Of a stretch of 64,000 nt of DNA, positions 1 through 10,724 are shown piece by piece (position 1 is the first letter of the stretch; every line of letters begins with the position of its first letter). The position numbers and the translations under genes are program-made. The stretch comes from Gautieria morchelliformis (lineage: Eukaryota > Basidiomycota > Agaricomycetes > Gomphales > Gomphaceae). The notes below the pieces were generated by a model. That model ran no database searches. It had not been told where the DNA came from and was given only the letters and a program-made list of their open reading frames with translations. The DNA lies in assembly GCA_015179125.1 (NCBI GenBank), contig WHVA01000004.1, positions 1-64,000 of the forward strand, given 5' to 3'.

Positions 1-27
1 GAGCTTGAAGCAACGAAAGCGACACTT

Positions 28-498
28 TTGGCACTTACGGAGGACGAGCCGGATGACCATAAAGAGGTGATGAGGACGGAGAACGCAGAAAACCAGAGGC
101 AAGCGTGTCGAGACGAACATGAGGCCTTGAACCGCGCATGGAACCTGATCAAACGGCCGCCTGATATGAGGATAATCGGCACCCGACGCAGCTTTCGAAT
201 CGATCGAGATAACCCTGGAGAATCCGATGAGTTCCAATCGAAATTCATTGTTCAAAGTTACTCACAGATCCCAGAAGTCGAGTATTACTCCATAAAGATG
301 CAGCACACCCCCATTCCACTACTATCGATAACCCATCAGCCGTTACACTCTCAGACAACAGAAACACGGCAGTCAAAGGCGGACTCACGAGATATCGAGC
401 GATCGCGGACCCTGACGACCCCCTCACAACGCCGCCGGTAATACGCAAGCATCTCCACATCCCAGGGATACTAGGGATGCGTCGGGCTTGAGGGGGAG
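28..498 (+). mobile_element. Ty1/copia pol fragment (start of reverse transcriptase)
   Basis: The plus-strand ORF contains a copia RVT_2 signature: a tryptophan-containing linker, then MRIIGTRRSFRIDRD and a VQSYSQIPEVEYYS-like stretch, which match the start of copia-type RT. It runs into a purine-rich tract (GAGGGGGAG) directly before a TGTCATG start that looks like the 3' LTR. Most of RT and all of RNase H are absent, so this is a heavily reduced copia fossil with several breaks. Its 5' part lies outside the window. Family assignment is by motif recognition; age cannot be judged because only one LTR is seen. Confidence 0.65.
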
Positions 499-845
499 TG
501 TCATGAAATTGAGATAAGTACGTACACGACACGAACACACAATCACACTCGAACCCACGCGCACCCTCTCGAACCCACGCACATTCACACAACACATATC
601 ACAATACCCTGCCAACCCGTGGACATGCAGCTGATACGACGACCCGCCGGCCCATTCCTATATCAAGAAAGGGCCCGAGCCCGAGACACACTGATCCGAG
701 GAATAAGTCGACGGCTAGTCCGTCGAACACGATCTTTCTTTCTTTCCTTCTGTTCCCCATTCCAAACACACACCCCTTCTTCTGATCCTCTTAATCACAT
801 ATAATATTCCCCTATCAACTAGTACCATACACACTCACCGCAGCA
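499..845 (+). repeat. Probable 3' LTR of the copia fossil
   Basis: It starts TGTCATGAAATTG immediately after a polypurine tract, as expected for an LTR. It contains pyrimidine-rich stretches and a TATA-like stretch near 659. The right end is uncertain; I see CA-ended candidates near 820-845. No second copy is in the window. Confidence 0.5.
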
Positions 846-960
846 TCCGGCACCTCAATCACCGAGCCGCATTTACACTCCTTCTCACGCACAACCCCAT
901 ACGTCCTAGCCCATCCTACGCCTCAGATAAATAGTCAATCTATGTATCATGTCTAGCTAG

Positions 961-1197
961 TTAATCAAACTCACTTGTCACGCATACAAACATTCCTCTC
1001 GAAATACTCTGCTCGCAACCACTCTTATTCTTTACAAATATAATTTGAGGTTTCAAGTGCCTGATTAAGGCTATATAGGTGAACATAACGTCTGGATCCA
1101 TGTCAAGCAGAGCTGGCAGGTGGTGACAGTGCTCGTATAGTTCTGCGAAGGACGGCATACCGATGAAAGCTGCAGGGTTCGTTCGTTCCAAAGTCAC
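961..1197 (-). pseudogene. CxC5-like (KDZ-associated) N-terminal fragment
   Basis: A 78-residue minus-strand ORF reads SFAELYEHCHHLPALLDMD and IALIRHLKPQI. It resembles the N-terminal helical part of the CxC5 proteins found next to Kyakuja-Dileera-Zisupton transposases in mushrooms. The better-preserved CxC5 gene at about 41.8 kb has a comparable IDLIRHLKERI segment. The cysteine part that names the family is absent, so this is a remnant. The function of the family is not established; it travels with KDZ elements. Assignment rests on short similarity only, and the ORF could be coincidental. Confidence 0.35.
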
Positions 1198-2680
1198 GTG
1201 ATATATTGATACTAAGCAACGTGCGAGACATGTTTCATTTATTGAGCGCTATAGCCACTTGGCTATAGCCAACTTCCCAGTAGGCGGCTTACTCTCAGGA
1301 AGCTGGGGATAGATGGGCTCATTATCATTACTCCATTTGACCATTTGATCTTCAATAGAGGTCCAGAATGGTAGGAACACCTTGGTCCAGGAGTCCATCA
1401 GATCTTCACGTTCATGTCCATCCACATACATTCCATTTGCAGATTTACCATATCGGTAATTCATCGCATGCGTCCATTGACAAGTGGTGTGTTCACTAGG
1501 AGTTTTCTTGAGCCCAAGGTGCTCTTTGACCTCAGGCTTGGCCAGATACCAAATTATGCTTACTGCTTTGAGGTATTTCTTATTAAGGGACTGCAAATGA
1601 AGGTGAATCTCCTGTGCAAGATCCTCATCCTCAATTCTTGACTTTCTATGTTGCCCATAGAGACTTTCTGGGAGCTGATCATTGTCCTCTAGAAATTCCC
1701 ACACCCACACTCACAGAGAGTGGGCAAGACCTGCTCCTTTTCCAGCCGCAGTCACAGCCAGGGGTGATGCTTCATGCCACCTGATACCCTGGCCTGACAT
1801 GTAGAACCGCAGGAAAGCCAGCATCCCATTGAGACGACCCGAAAAACCATGTTTAGTGTTATTGCTTTTGATCGTTTGGTAAGAACGGTGACAGCTTCTT
1901 TGAGGGTCTGCGATGTGGGCAATGGTGGCCTTGCCCGAGCCTGAAGGATTGGATTCAATGGTGCCCAATTTGGCTCTTCTTCCACATCACTCTCATCCTC
2001 ATCCTCATTCTCATGTTCTTCTCTCGCTCCATGCTCAGTGGATGTTTTGCAATCCTCATCTTCTATCTCCTCAATAGTGACCCTGGGGACATGTTGGCCA
2101 TGTCTCTCATTCTTTTCTGACCCACTTGCAGAAGACCCTGTAATACTTTGAGGGTCAGTGGCTGTGCTCAGTCCTTTATTATTGCTTGCCCCTTCTTCTT
2201 CACTTTCCTCCTCCTCTTGCCTCAAATTAGCCCCTGTCATAGGCATAATAGGCACTACATCTTTTTCATCAACCTCTTCCTCTTCCTCCTGTCTTTTCTC
2301 AATCTGCTCCTTTGGTTTGTCACAAACAGCTGGTTGAATCCCAGAGTCTGTTGCGCACTCACGTGGCCGTTTCTGAAAGAATGAACTAATATCAGCATAC
2401 TCTTGTTCTCGGTAAGCTTTTCTACTCTTCTGCATGTCATGTTCATGCTGACATTTTGTCCATGGTGCAGGGTTGCCCATTTTATTATATCACATTGGCC
2501 GATTGCTTGTCTCAGCAGCATCCAGGAATTTTGTGATTCCCTGCTGAATTTTTGAGATAAATGTGAGTAAATGCCCTTCATCTTCAACTCCAAGGTCATC
2601 TGGTGTTGATTCAACATCATCAAATGATGTGATGCTACTACATGCTGATTGTGCACTGAATGAAACATCACTCAATGCTG

Positions 2681-3235
2681 CAGGGCTGTCCACGAGTCAA
2701 CCTGCAGGTTACCTGGACTTGAACTCACAGGTTTGCCAGCTTCCAGAAGTGGAACCTGGACTTGACCTGAGTTTTTCTGCAGGTTGACTTGGACCCGCAG
2801 GTTAAACCTGCGGGTGACTTGCAGTGACTTGCCAGATTATTCTGAGCTGACTCACCCCGTGCGAGTGCATGACGCGTCTCCTCCCGTGGGGAGGGCCCTC
2901 CTCCATGGAAAGACATGGGCCAGGTCCCTGGCCAGGTGCAGATCATATGAACAGATAGCGAGTCACACGGTCTGTTTGGACTCGCAAGTCTGCACAACTG
3001 ATGGCCCTACATAGGTCAATCAGTGGGCAGCAATGCTGCCACATCGGTGTGAGGAACAGGCATACTCACAGATCACCTGAGATCTGCAAGTTCTCTACCG
3101 GTTTGTGTTTTTTTTCTTCTGTGTTTCAGGTCTCTATTAAACTGTCTAGTAGTCAAGGGAGTCAACCCTGTAATCCATTGTGGAGGAACCAGCATACTCG
3201 CAGATACCTGAGATGACCGTCTTCTCTACTGGTGT

Positions 3236-3274
<39 letters not shown>

Positions 3275-3722
3275 CGTGTTTCAGGTCTTCATTCAACTGT
3301 CTAGGAGTCAAGGAGGTCAAGCCGGTACACCATTGCTCGCAGATATCTGAGATGAACGTCTTCTCTACCAGTGCATCTCTTTTTTTTTTTTTTTTTCTTT
3401 TTCATGTTTCAGGTCTTTATTCAACTGTCTAGTAGTCAAGGAGGTCAAGCCGGTACATCATTGCTTGCAGATACCTGAGATGACTGACTTCTCTACTCCA
3501 GAAGGAGGTAATAGTAGTTGAATGACATGTAAATGACATGAATTCTTGGCATTTAAGGCTTGCAGGTCTGTGAGTCACCTGCGGAATTCCAAAGGCCAAA
3601 CCTGGACTTGCCAGGTTTTTAGGCGCCGGGTCACCTGGACTTGTGGGAGTTGGATCTGCAGGTTAAAATCGCAGATTGAACTGCAAGTCACCTGCAGGAA
3701 CCTGGACTCGTGGACAGCCCTG
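2681..3722. mobile_element. hAT-like non-autonomous DNA element with 8-bp target duplication
   Basis: Terminal inverted repeats CAGGGCTGTCCACGAGTC at 2,681 and the reverse complement ending at 3,722 enclose 1,042 bp. They are flanked on both sides by the identical 8 bp CAATGCTG (2,673-2,680 and 3,723-3,730). An 8-bp duplication with CAGGG termini is the hAT pattern. Subterminal regions are rich in short motifs such as CCTGGACTTG, ACCTGCAGG and their complements, which resemble transposase-binding arrays. It encodes no transposase, so it would depend on another element. It lies inside the minus-strand transposase pseudogene. Confidence 0.82.
3121..3502. repeat. Three tandem repeats with long poly-T spacers inside the hAT-like element
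   Basis: Three copies of a unit starting GTGTTTCAGGTC begin at 3,121, 3,276 and 3,404. Each continues through TCAACTGTCTAG, AGTCAAGG, GCAGATAYCTGAGATGA and TTCTCTAC. The first two units are separated by about 38 T's (3,237-3,274); the second and third by an 18-T run and a second, shorter T-rich run (about 3,379-3,402). Units 2 and 3 are the most alike. The T-runs suggest slippage or reverse-transcribed junctions, but the origin is unknown. Confidence 0.78.
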
Positions 3723-3909
3723 CAATGCTGGATGGATGGACACTGCTTCTGGAGTATAGGGGAGGTTCGTTTGGGCTTCTGGTATGTTCAACAGGCAGAA
3801 ATGAGCAAGAAACGCCTTAATAGTGAGTAAAATAGTGTCAACATCACCTTTTTTGCATATTTACCCAGGTTTTCTGGTCGCTTTTTTGCCCCAGACTTCT
3901 TGGGAGCCA

Positions 3910-4558
3910 TATGGAATGTTTGGGACATTTATGTCTGGAGGTTTGGCCTGTGTCAACGACAGATGAACGATCAAGAGATGATGAGATCAGCGTACCTTTG
4001 AAAGAGACTCTAGGGTTCATGCCTGGAGGTTAGCCTGTGTTGACGATGGATGAACAATCAGTGTACCTAGACCCTAGAGGATCGGAATGGCTGATTTTGT
4101 GGTTTTTATTTGAGAGACTTACCCATCATTGGATTATTACCCCAAGTGGAAGATGTGGGCCCCAAGAGGATTCTGCTGTCAGGTTTTTACCCTAAATGAG
4201 TTCTGTGGGCTCTGTGGTAGCAGGATCCGCTTTCCTGTTCAAGAACAGAGGATGTTCAAACGGGCAAGCTGTAAAACGGCATCACCATGTCACACGAAAA
4301 AATAATTCAATCTCCACCATATTCTTATCTAATGTGGTGAAAATCGCCGGGACAGAAAATTGAACTTGTGTTTCCTGGACAGGGAATCACATTTTATGAA
4401 TTTTGAAATGAAAAAATGAAGAAAACATGTAATAGAAATTTTTATAAGCTTGATTTCAACAAAATAGCACCATATAGTTGTTGAATAGTGCCTTATGGAC
4501 AAACTTATGGTCTTAATTTTTTGATATTTCAAGTGTCTATAATAGGGAATGCGATCAG
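3910..4558. other. Non-coding flank of the transposase pseudogene
   Basis: No convincing gene. Two imperfect direct repeats at about 3,935-4,000 and 4,020-4,062 share GGAGGTT, GCCTGTGT and GATGAACRATCA. 4,260-4,558 is AT-rich. It is probably the upstream region of the transposase gene plus debris. Confidence 0.4.
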
Positions 4559-5082
4559 GTGAGATGGCTTAGTTGGGCACTTAGAGGGTGTGTGGTTTAT
4601 ACTGCCGCTATCTTATCAGAGGAAGGGGTCTTATTGTCCTATGCATTGCTTCTGATTGGGGGCAGAACTTCACATGCTATGCTCAAGATTCCAATTCTGA
4701 TTCATGAGGGTTCTCTATGTGACATCAAAAGAGGCTCACCACTGGCAGAACTTCTCAAGCAGGTCCATTTGATTATATGGGATGAGGTGCCTATGCAGCA
4801 TCATCTTGTAGTTGAAGCTGTGGACAGAACCTGCAGGGATATCCTAGAGCATCCAGATTGTCCATTTGGTGGTATTATTGTGGCTTGGGATGGAGATTTC
4901 CAGCAAACTCTGCCCATTGTTCCTTGAGGTGACAAGGAGATCATGGGCACTTCTTTCCAAAGATCTCCTTTGTGGGATCCATCTTACTCAAAATATGTGG
5001 GTCGACCATCATGATTCCCAGAGTGAACAATTTGCACGGTGGCTCTCTGATGTTGGTCAGGGAAAGGATTTCCCTTTGGACA
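4559..5082 (+). pseudogene. Helitron/PIF1-type helicase fragment
   Basis: The plus-strand ORF matches the middle of a PIF1-family helicase as carried by Helitrons. It has GGRTSHAMLKIPILIHE (motif Ia region), LIIWDEVPMQHH (Walker B, with the DE pair), a VEAVDRTCRDI helix, then GDFQQTLPIVP (motif III, GDxxQ-lP). The ORF stops after motif III, and similarity resumes in another frame with LCGIHLTQNMWV and EQFARWLSDVGQGKDFPLD, so a frameshift is present. Walker A, the Rep domain and Helitron ends were not found. At about 5,083 the sequence switches to gypsy-1 Gag, marking a junction between two unrelated mobile elements. Confidence 0.75.
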
Positions 5083-5739
5083 AGATTTCGATGACCTGGA
5101 AGGGTGGTACCAAGCTGTGCAAAGGGTGTCCTGAAACAGGGAAGCAAATGAGGCCTTTGTGGAGATGAAATGGAACACAACATGCAATTCCACTTGTCCT
5201 ACTCCACCTGTGCCGAAACCCTGAGCAGTATTCATTCCAACACAGAAGATATTTCTGATGGTTTCTCCACCTGCCCCTTCTCAGAACCCTAGCCCCCCTC
5301 CTTCAAAGAGTGACCCTACCTATGATCATGGAGGAGAAACTTGAGCTCCTTCCAGAGTTCCTCATGCTGGCAGACATAAGCAGAGTGCCCACTGCAGAAG
5401 GCAGTTCTGAAAATGTGGAACATGGTGTGTTGGAAGTGGAAGATGCGTCAGATTTTGTGATGTGCAGCAGGTGAGATGTGTGCCCTTGCTGCCTGTACAT
5501 AACCAGTTTTCCTGTCTTGAAGTAGAGAATGAGAAACTCCCAGTCCCTTCACTTTGTGCAGACCCACCGAATAAAGTCACACAAAAGCCAAGTCCAACAT
5601 CCCACCCACTCCGCATCCGCCCTTGGGAGAGACACCTCCTGAAATGCTATGTTGTTGCTGCCACACCTGGCCCCAAGTCACTGGTCATTAAGGTTGAGAT
5701 CCAGATGGCAGACACAGCGGAAGTCAAATCCAGACCCGC
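5083..5739 (+). mobile_element. Gypsy family 1 fragment (Gag C-terminal region), left of the LINE
   Basis: Plus-strand sequence matches the Gag region of the longer gypsy-1 copy at 13.6-19.9 kb (DFDDxxGWYQA-like start, EEKLELLPEF stretch, ADISxVPTAEG). It is a fossil with several breaks. Its right end (GAAGTCAAATCCAGACCCGC) continues at about 12.8 kb, beyond the inserted LINE. Lower CpG content than the full-length copy suggests it is older. Confidence 0.75.
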
Positions 5740-6147
5740 CCTTTTTTTTTTTTTTTTTTTTTCCAATTTATCGCCTTTTGGGGCCTCGCCATATGTAAGG
5801 CGGTAAGTACATTTTTGATTCTATTTTGCTTCCTTCTCTCCTTTCAACCTCTTTCTCTGCTTGCACTCTGTGGGCATGGCCCCGAGTGTGTCCGTGCCTG
5901 GGTGGGTGGGGGTGTGCATTGCTCTGTGTTCTTTGCCCTCTTGTCTTTCCCTTTATCTCTTTTCTTCACCCTGCTTTCTTGCTGGGAGCACCAAGTCCCC
6001 GTATGGCTTTTTGAAGCGCCGGGTATCATGTATGTACCTGAAGAGGTATTCCACTGCTTTGTGCCCTCCTAGTAATGTTTTGACAGACTTCGCTCCCCTC
6101 TTCAACTTTCCCTCTAACCTTTTTCTCTGCTGGCTGTACGCTGGGCA

Positions 6148-6900
6148 TCAAAATAGGTAATGGTGAACCGTTTCTTGTGCATTTTTGCATGCAGGGCACA
6201 GCAGCGAGTCTATCCTCCCTATCTTGTATAGGTGTTTGTTCAGTGCTATGTGTCCTGTCCTAAGCTGTACGAGTAGACTTATGTGCCTGCGCGGCATGCT
6301 CTTGGTGATTTTGGCAAAAGCCGCTGACGGCATTGTGGGATCAATTTCAAGGGCGAACTGGGGTCTGGGGGATTTGGCAAATGCTGTCCGTGCTTCTTGT
6401 TTAAGCTTTGCATTGTGCCTCTGGATCTCTGCCGCCCTGCTTGTTGGTAGCACCCTGCACAACTCGATCGGTATGTCTATCTCTTCGCTGGTTTCTCCAT
6501 TCCCCGCCTTTTTTGCTTCCTGATCGGCTCTCTCGTTTCCTTCTACCCCCTTGTGGCCAGGCACCCACCTCATGGTTACCTTCACCCCCGGCTGCTGCTC
6601 AACTACTCCATGCACCTGTCTATGCAGCGCATTGACAAGATACTGTCCAGGGATGGCGTTCTCCCTCCAGGTCGTTTTGATCGCGGCCTGGTTGTTCAGC
6701 ATTATCACATACCTCCTGCCCCTCTCTCTGTTCAGCATCTTCATACCCATGGCTGCCATGGCTATCTCAGCCTCGAACACTGTGTGTTCGTCTTCTGGGC
6801 CCATGTATAGCTTGACTGTTTTCTGCTCTTTCCTGTTTCTATACAACACAGCCACCGCCCCTACTCCCCCTTCGATGCATGATCCATCTGATTATACCAC
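6148..6900 (-). pseudogene. LINE RNase H domain and C-terminal zinc motif
   Basis: RNase H reads SDGSCIEGGVGAVAVLYRN (first catalytic Asp), FEAEIAMAAMGMKM (Glu), NNQAAIK and WVPGHKGVEGNERADQEA (His and final Asp). The third position is Asn in NNQAAIK where DNQAAI is usual, so a catalytic Asp is probably lost. A TAA at about 6,892 sits where a Tyr codon would precede SDGS. Downstream are a basic region and CPACKNAQETVHHYLF, the CPxC-H-H zinc motif that often ends this LINE class. Removing the RNA strand after target-primed reverse transcription would be its role. This copy is likely dead. Confidence 0.8.
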
Positions 6901-7112
6901 CACCTCTGCATTCTCTGAGGCGGCTTCTTCCAGCACTTGCTCCTTACTATGCAGGACGTGTATGGTGAACGCTGGGGTCCACTTTGGCCCTAGTATGACA
7001 GTCTGGACTTTCTCCATTCTGTCTGGCCTCAGATTGTAAGCGTGCATAATTTCATGAAGGGGCGAGCGATGTCGTTTGATGTATCTTTTTGCAGCCCTGT
7101 TTACTCCATCTG

Positions 7113-8248
7113 CTAGTGGATGGCTCTGCGGCAGGCATGCGAGTCGTACCACGGCCCTGTGCACCAGTTTTGAGACCAACATTGGGAATGGCAATAGGTT
7201 AGCGTGCGCATCCAGTCTATAGCTGTGGTTTTGAAAGCCCCTGTGATGTCCAGTGCCGCTTGCCATTGTATGCATGCCAGCTTGTTCATGTAACCTTTGG
7301 TGCCTTTGCTTTTCTCTGTTGCTGGCACTAGAAATATGTCAGCTGCGTAAAGCATTCTCAGCACTGCCACTGTTAAGTAGAATGTCCTCATGTGCTTAGC
7401 TGTAATTCCTCCCGTTGGTTTTGCAAGCCATCTATACTGAGTTAAGTATGCCTCCCCCTTCCTTAGCGCGTAATTGAAGTGTTCCTTGAACCTGAGCTCC
7501 TGGTCCATTATTACCCCCAAGAACTTATGTGTCGCCGTCGGCTTGACAACCTGCTGGCTGATTGTTATCGATGGTCTTGCTATTGGCTTGGTCTTATTTG
7601 GCTTCATGGGGTCCTTCTCCCTGCGCCTGGTGAGTCCCATCAGCCCAAATTTCTCCACCCCGAATTGACAGTGGTGTTTTGCAGCCCAGCTGTAAGCCCC
7701 ATCAGGTCTAACCATGATGTCGGTTAACTTTTTGAAGGCCTCCCCGAGTGTTGACCCCTCAGCTATGATTGTTGTATCGTCCACAAACCCAACACCGCCC
7801 TCTCCTTTTCTACTCTGTGCTATGTCGATCAGGTCCCCACTATAGAATTGATATGCAATGGTGGACAGGGGGCAACCCTGATCCATGCCCCGCTCTATCA
7901 GCCTGGATTCCGAGGTATAGTCGTCGAATCTGACTGTGGTTCGTCTGCCTTTGACTTTCCTTGTTATCAAGTCTGTGTACTCCCACAGCACCCCGCGCCT
8001 GCGCATATTGTGAGCCAATCTGTCTAGAATGATACTTGGGAAAGCTTCCTTATGTCCAAATATAGCACTCCCATGACTTTTCCCCATCTCCATGCGTCCT
8101 TCACTTTCCCTATCACGTAATGTATGGTGTCAGTCGTTGTGCACCCTGGCCAGCAACTGAATTGATTATCTGGTAGTAGGCAGTATCTTTCTGCCGCTTT
8201 TACTAGATCCTCCGCAATGCAGGTGGAGAGGACCTTGCCTATCGTATC
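7113..8248 (-). pseudogene. LINE reverse transcriptase, 3' two thirds
   Basis: The 326-aa frame carries RT motif B (GMDQGCPLSTIAYQFY) and motif C (FVDDTTI, the FVDD form of YxDD), followed by a thumb with ATHKFLGVIMDQ. The upstream 8,024-8,248 frame has TIGKVLSTCIAEDL, AERYCLLPDNQF and VLYLDI, the finger region and the first part of motif A. The frame changes inside motif A near 8,060, so motif A is broken. The RT start lies on the other side of the Tc1-like insertion (RPIALL at about 9,980); the LINE reads continuously there if one TA copy is counted once. Confidence 0.82.
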
Positions 8249-8590
8249 TACAGTCATGGACAACCAAAGTCCACTAAAAAAAATCAACCGGTTATGGGCA
8301 CCCCACCTGCATTAGAATATTGTTTTTAAGCCTAGATAGAGTCTATTTAGGTCCTTAAGGGCAGGTTTCCATGAGCCGATTCTTCAGAACATGCTATTTG
8401 AAAATTTGACCCTTCAAAATTTGGCTGGACACCAAAAAAATAGCTAAAAATATAGAAAATAGCGGAATTGATAGCTTTCTTCGAGCTGAATCTGATTCTG
8501 AAGAAATAAAAAAATTTCCACAACGGATGCAGGCGAAATAATTATTTTAATATTACATAACATACTCACATGATTTGGCCAGCTTGACGC

Positions 8591-8881
8591 ATGCGAGGCA
8601 AGAAACAAAAGCGTAATATCACTGGGCTTCGAAACCAAGCCCAGCATGTTGTCTCACCTGTGGATGCACCCTCCCAGGTGTCCCTGCTTCATTCAGCAGC
8701 AGCTCTCTCTACTGATCCCAGCAGCACAGAGGAAGATGACCCGGCCTGGGAACCTCACCAGAATGACAGTTTGCGGCCAACCTGGGAGGAATCGGAGGAA
8801 TCGAATGATGAAGAGGACGGGATTCTGACACTGGATGGCTGGGTTTGGGGCCGGAGGAGCATGTTTTGCATGGGAGACTCC
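8591..8881 (+). pseudogene. Transposase N-terminal fragment inside the Tc1-like element
   Basis: A 97-residue ORF starts MRGKKQKRNITGLRNQAQH and continues with an acidic segment (PAWEPHQNDSLRPTWEESEE, then TLDGWVWG). This layout (basic start, WEP and SLRPxWE motifs, acidic stretch) is what I recall for the N-terminus of the basidiomycete transposase family that also supplies the pseudogene at 1.2-3.9 kb. After the stop at 8,881 a related frame continues (DDPSDEDWMPE), then a possible intron start GTGAGTTATAAG. The catalytic domain is missing. The assignment is from memory of the family; it could be another acidic leader peptide. Confidence 0.5.
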
Positions 8882-9313
8882 TGAAATTTGCTGTGGCAAA
8901 TGGAGATGATCCAAGTGATGAGGATTGGATGCCAGAAGTGTCAAAGAGAAAGAGGATGAAGTGATTAATGGATAAAAAAGGTGAGTTATAAGTTTCTGCC
9001 GCACTCAAAAATAGACCAACCTTTGTTGTGCAGCTTGTCCCAAACAATATGTCAAAGGCCCAGATGTCGGCAGTAAATCAGAATGCACTCAGCATTGTTA
9101 TCGTTCCATGTTAATACAGTCTCATGCAGTGCTATGATGCATCTTGATGCAATTGTCAGCTGCAACTGACACGTACCTACTTTAGATGCCGAATAAATGA
9201 CCCTCTATATGTTAAATTTTTGTCCAAAAATCTGGCTGACCAAAAACCTCGTGGGAAAAATTCCAAAGGAGTGTTTTTCGATGTATTTTGCATTCCTGAG
9301 TCCGAATCTGAAG

Positions 9314-9935
9314 TCAGATTACCCCCCAAGGGAAGTGGTCCCTTTTTGGAGGTTGATCCTCCGGCACTGCTGTGCAACTGATCAGGTTCTCTACTAGTGA
9401 GGATGATATAAAAATGTTATCTGTGCACGTGTGATTTCCTGTGGACATGGCTCTGAGTGTTGGTAGTTCCTTCAGGAGTGCCATGTGCATCCCATGCTCC
9501 GCTACGGCATCCAACAGTGCTTGTGCTTTGTCTAGGTTGGCCCTAGTGAACAGGTGCAAATTTCGTAGTTCATCCCACATCGAGTGATGTCTATTGAAAT
9601 CACCCAGCCAGATCATCCCGCTCCCTTGTTCCCCTTTCTGCTGCTTTTTCTCGTAGGTAACGCTGGATAGCTCTAATACTGTCAGATCTTGTACAGTCCA
9701 AATAGATGTTGATTATTAGCACGTCACCGTTGTTTGTTTTCACCTGTACCACCGAAACGTCTGGCGAGCCTATGTCCACTGCACTCCATGCATTTGTGGC
9801 CAGCCTCTTGCTTATTAACAACATGGATCTTGTTCTTTCACCTTTATGCAGGTAATGGGTCTTTGGGTACACCGTGTACCATCTGGGTGTGGCTCTAGCA
9901 TTCCCCAAAAAGTCAATATATGAAATCTCTCAGTC
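9314..9935 (-). pseudogene. LINE endonuclease (EEP/APE) fragment trapped inside the Tc1-like element
   Basis: Two minus-strand frames give an exonuclease-endonuclease-phosphatase domain. The first has IDFLGNARATPRWYTVYP, TRSMLLISKRL and DVSVVQVKTNNGDVLIINIY. The second has MIWLGDFNRHHSMWDE (GDFN catalytic motif), TLRAMSTGNHTCTDNIF and PPKRDHFPWGV (the final DH pair). A frameshift falls near 9,600. In a LINE this nuclease nicks target DNA. Here it lies between Tc1-like TIRs rather than upstream of RT, and the LINE around it lacks this domain at the expected position. It comes from the same or a close LINE family and looks captured or relocated. Confidence 0.78.
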
Positions 9936-9977
9936 ACCAGCTACTAAGTTGGTGGACTTTGGTTGTCCACGACTGTA

Positions 9978-10724
9978 GCAGGGCGATAGGTCTGTATGCA
10001 CCTGGTACCGTGTAGTCGGCTTTGCCCGGTTTGTGAAGGACTTTCATGATGGAATCCCTCCATTCTGAAGGGTATGTCCTGAGCTCGAAGGTTGCGTGGA
10101 ATAAGGGCCCTATGTATGGTAGGAGCACGTCAATACATTGTCTGATGAGCTCGTTCGGTATACCGTTCTCCCCCAGTGCTTTGAATGGGTTGAGTTTCTC
10201 GACTGCTTTATGTATCTGCTTGTCTGAGATAGGGTGATAGTCGAATGCTGGAGGGGGATAGTCATAGCTTGTTGATGCTGGCTCCGTGCCCACATCTACC
10301 TTTGGAAAGAACATATTGAAGAGCATGTTAGTCTTCTGTTCGTTTATTTCTGCCACTTGCCTCATGCCGTTCGTTCTTTTTACTACCAACGTTGGCACGT
10401 GAGCATGCCCACCATCGCTTGCATCTGACGAGGCATACCTGTGCACCACCCAAATCGTTTTTGGTCAATGGTGTCTAAGAAGTCTTTCCAGTGCTCTTTC
10501 TTTGATTTTTCGATGGCTTCTGCGTAACGATTTCTGGCTGCTCTGTATTCTTCATGCGCTGCATCTGCTAAATCATTCCACCTCGCATATGCTCTCCTTC
10601 CCAATTGCCTCATCTCCGCCCTGATGTGTGTCAGCTGCAGGGACCACCACCATTTCACATACATGGACAGCTTGCTTTTGGGTACTAGCTCTTTGGTGGT
10701 TTCCTCTATGGCAGTTACTAGCAC
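9978..10724 (-). pseudogene. LINE ORF2 linker and start of reverse transcriptase
   Basis: The 10,383-10,724 frame is a basic helical linker (SKLSMYVKWWWSLQLTHIRAE..., AARNRYAEAIEKSKKEHWKDF) typical of the region between endonuclease and RT. The 9,934-10,449 frame has HPISDKQIHKAVEKLNPFKA (LNPxKAxGxNGIPNE, RT motif 0/1), LFHATFELRTYPSEWRDSI and PGAYRPIALL (motif 2). The two frames overlap with a shift. The RT is interrupted right after RPIALL by the Tc1-like element. Confidence 0.78.

Larger units (their letters stand above)
1249..3909 (-). pseudogene. DNA transposon transposase, broken (basidiomycete mariner-like family)
   Basis: On the minus strand a gene appears to start near 3,909 (MAPKKSGAKKRPENLGKYAKK) and continues through an acidic, Glu/Asp-rich N-terminus (about 1,980-2,480). 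A helical segment with GMLAFLRFYMSGQG follows at about 1,750-1,860, then a stretch with MNYRYGKSANGMYVDGHERED at about 1,400-1,480. The YVDGHERED-type motif precedes the DDE core in a transposase family common in Agaricomycetes; the catalytic core itself is missing at the 3' end. The frame changes between the 1,752-2,480, 1,711-1,968 and 1,249-1,710 ORFs, so it cannot make one protein unless introns explain this. A separate hAT-like element (2,681-3,722) is inserted near the N-terminus. The family name is an inference. Confidence 0.5.
8251..9975. mobile_element. Tc1/mariner-like TIR element with TA target, nested in LINE RT
   Basis: Inverted ends CAGTCRTGGACAACCAAAG... at 8,251 and the complementary ...GGTTGTCCACGACTG ending at 9,975 are flanked by TA on both sides (8,249-8,250 and 9,976-9,977). 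TIRs are about 24 bp. The 1,725-bp interior has an AT-rich left part, an N-terminal transposase-like ORF on plus (8,591-8,881), and a minus-strand piece of LINE endonuclease (about 9,314-9,935). No DDE catalytic domain is visible, so it is non-autonomous. The host LINE sequence is contiguous across the site, giving a clean insertion. Confidence 0.82.

Noticed and set aside
3232-3432. Short ORF coding for runs of Phe
   Set aside because: It is the translation of poly-T tracts inside the hAT-like element.
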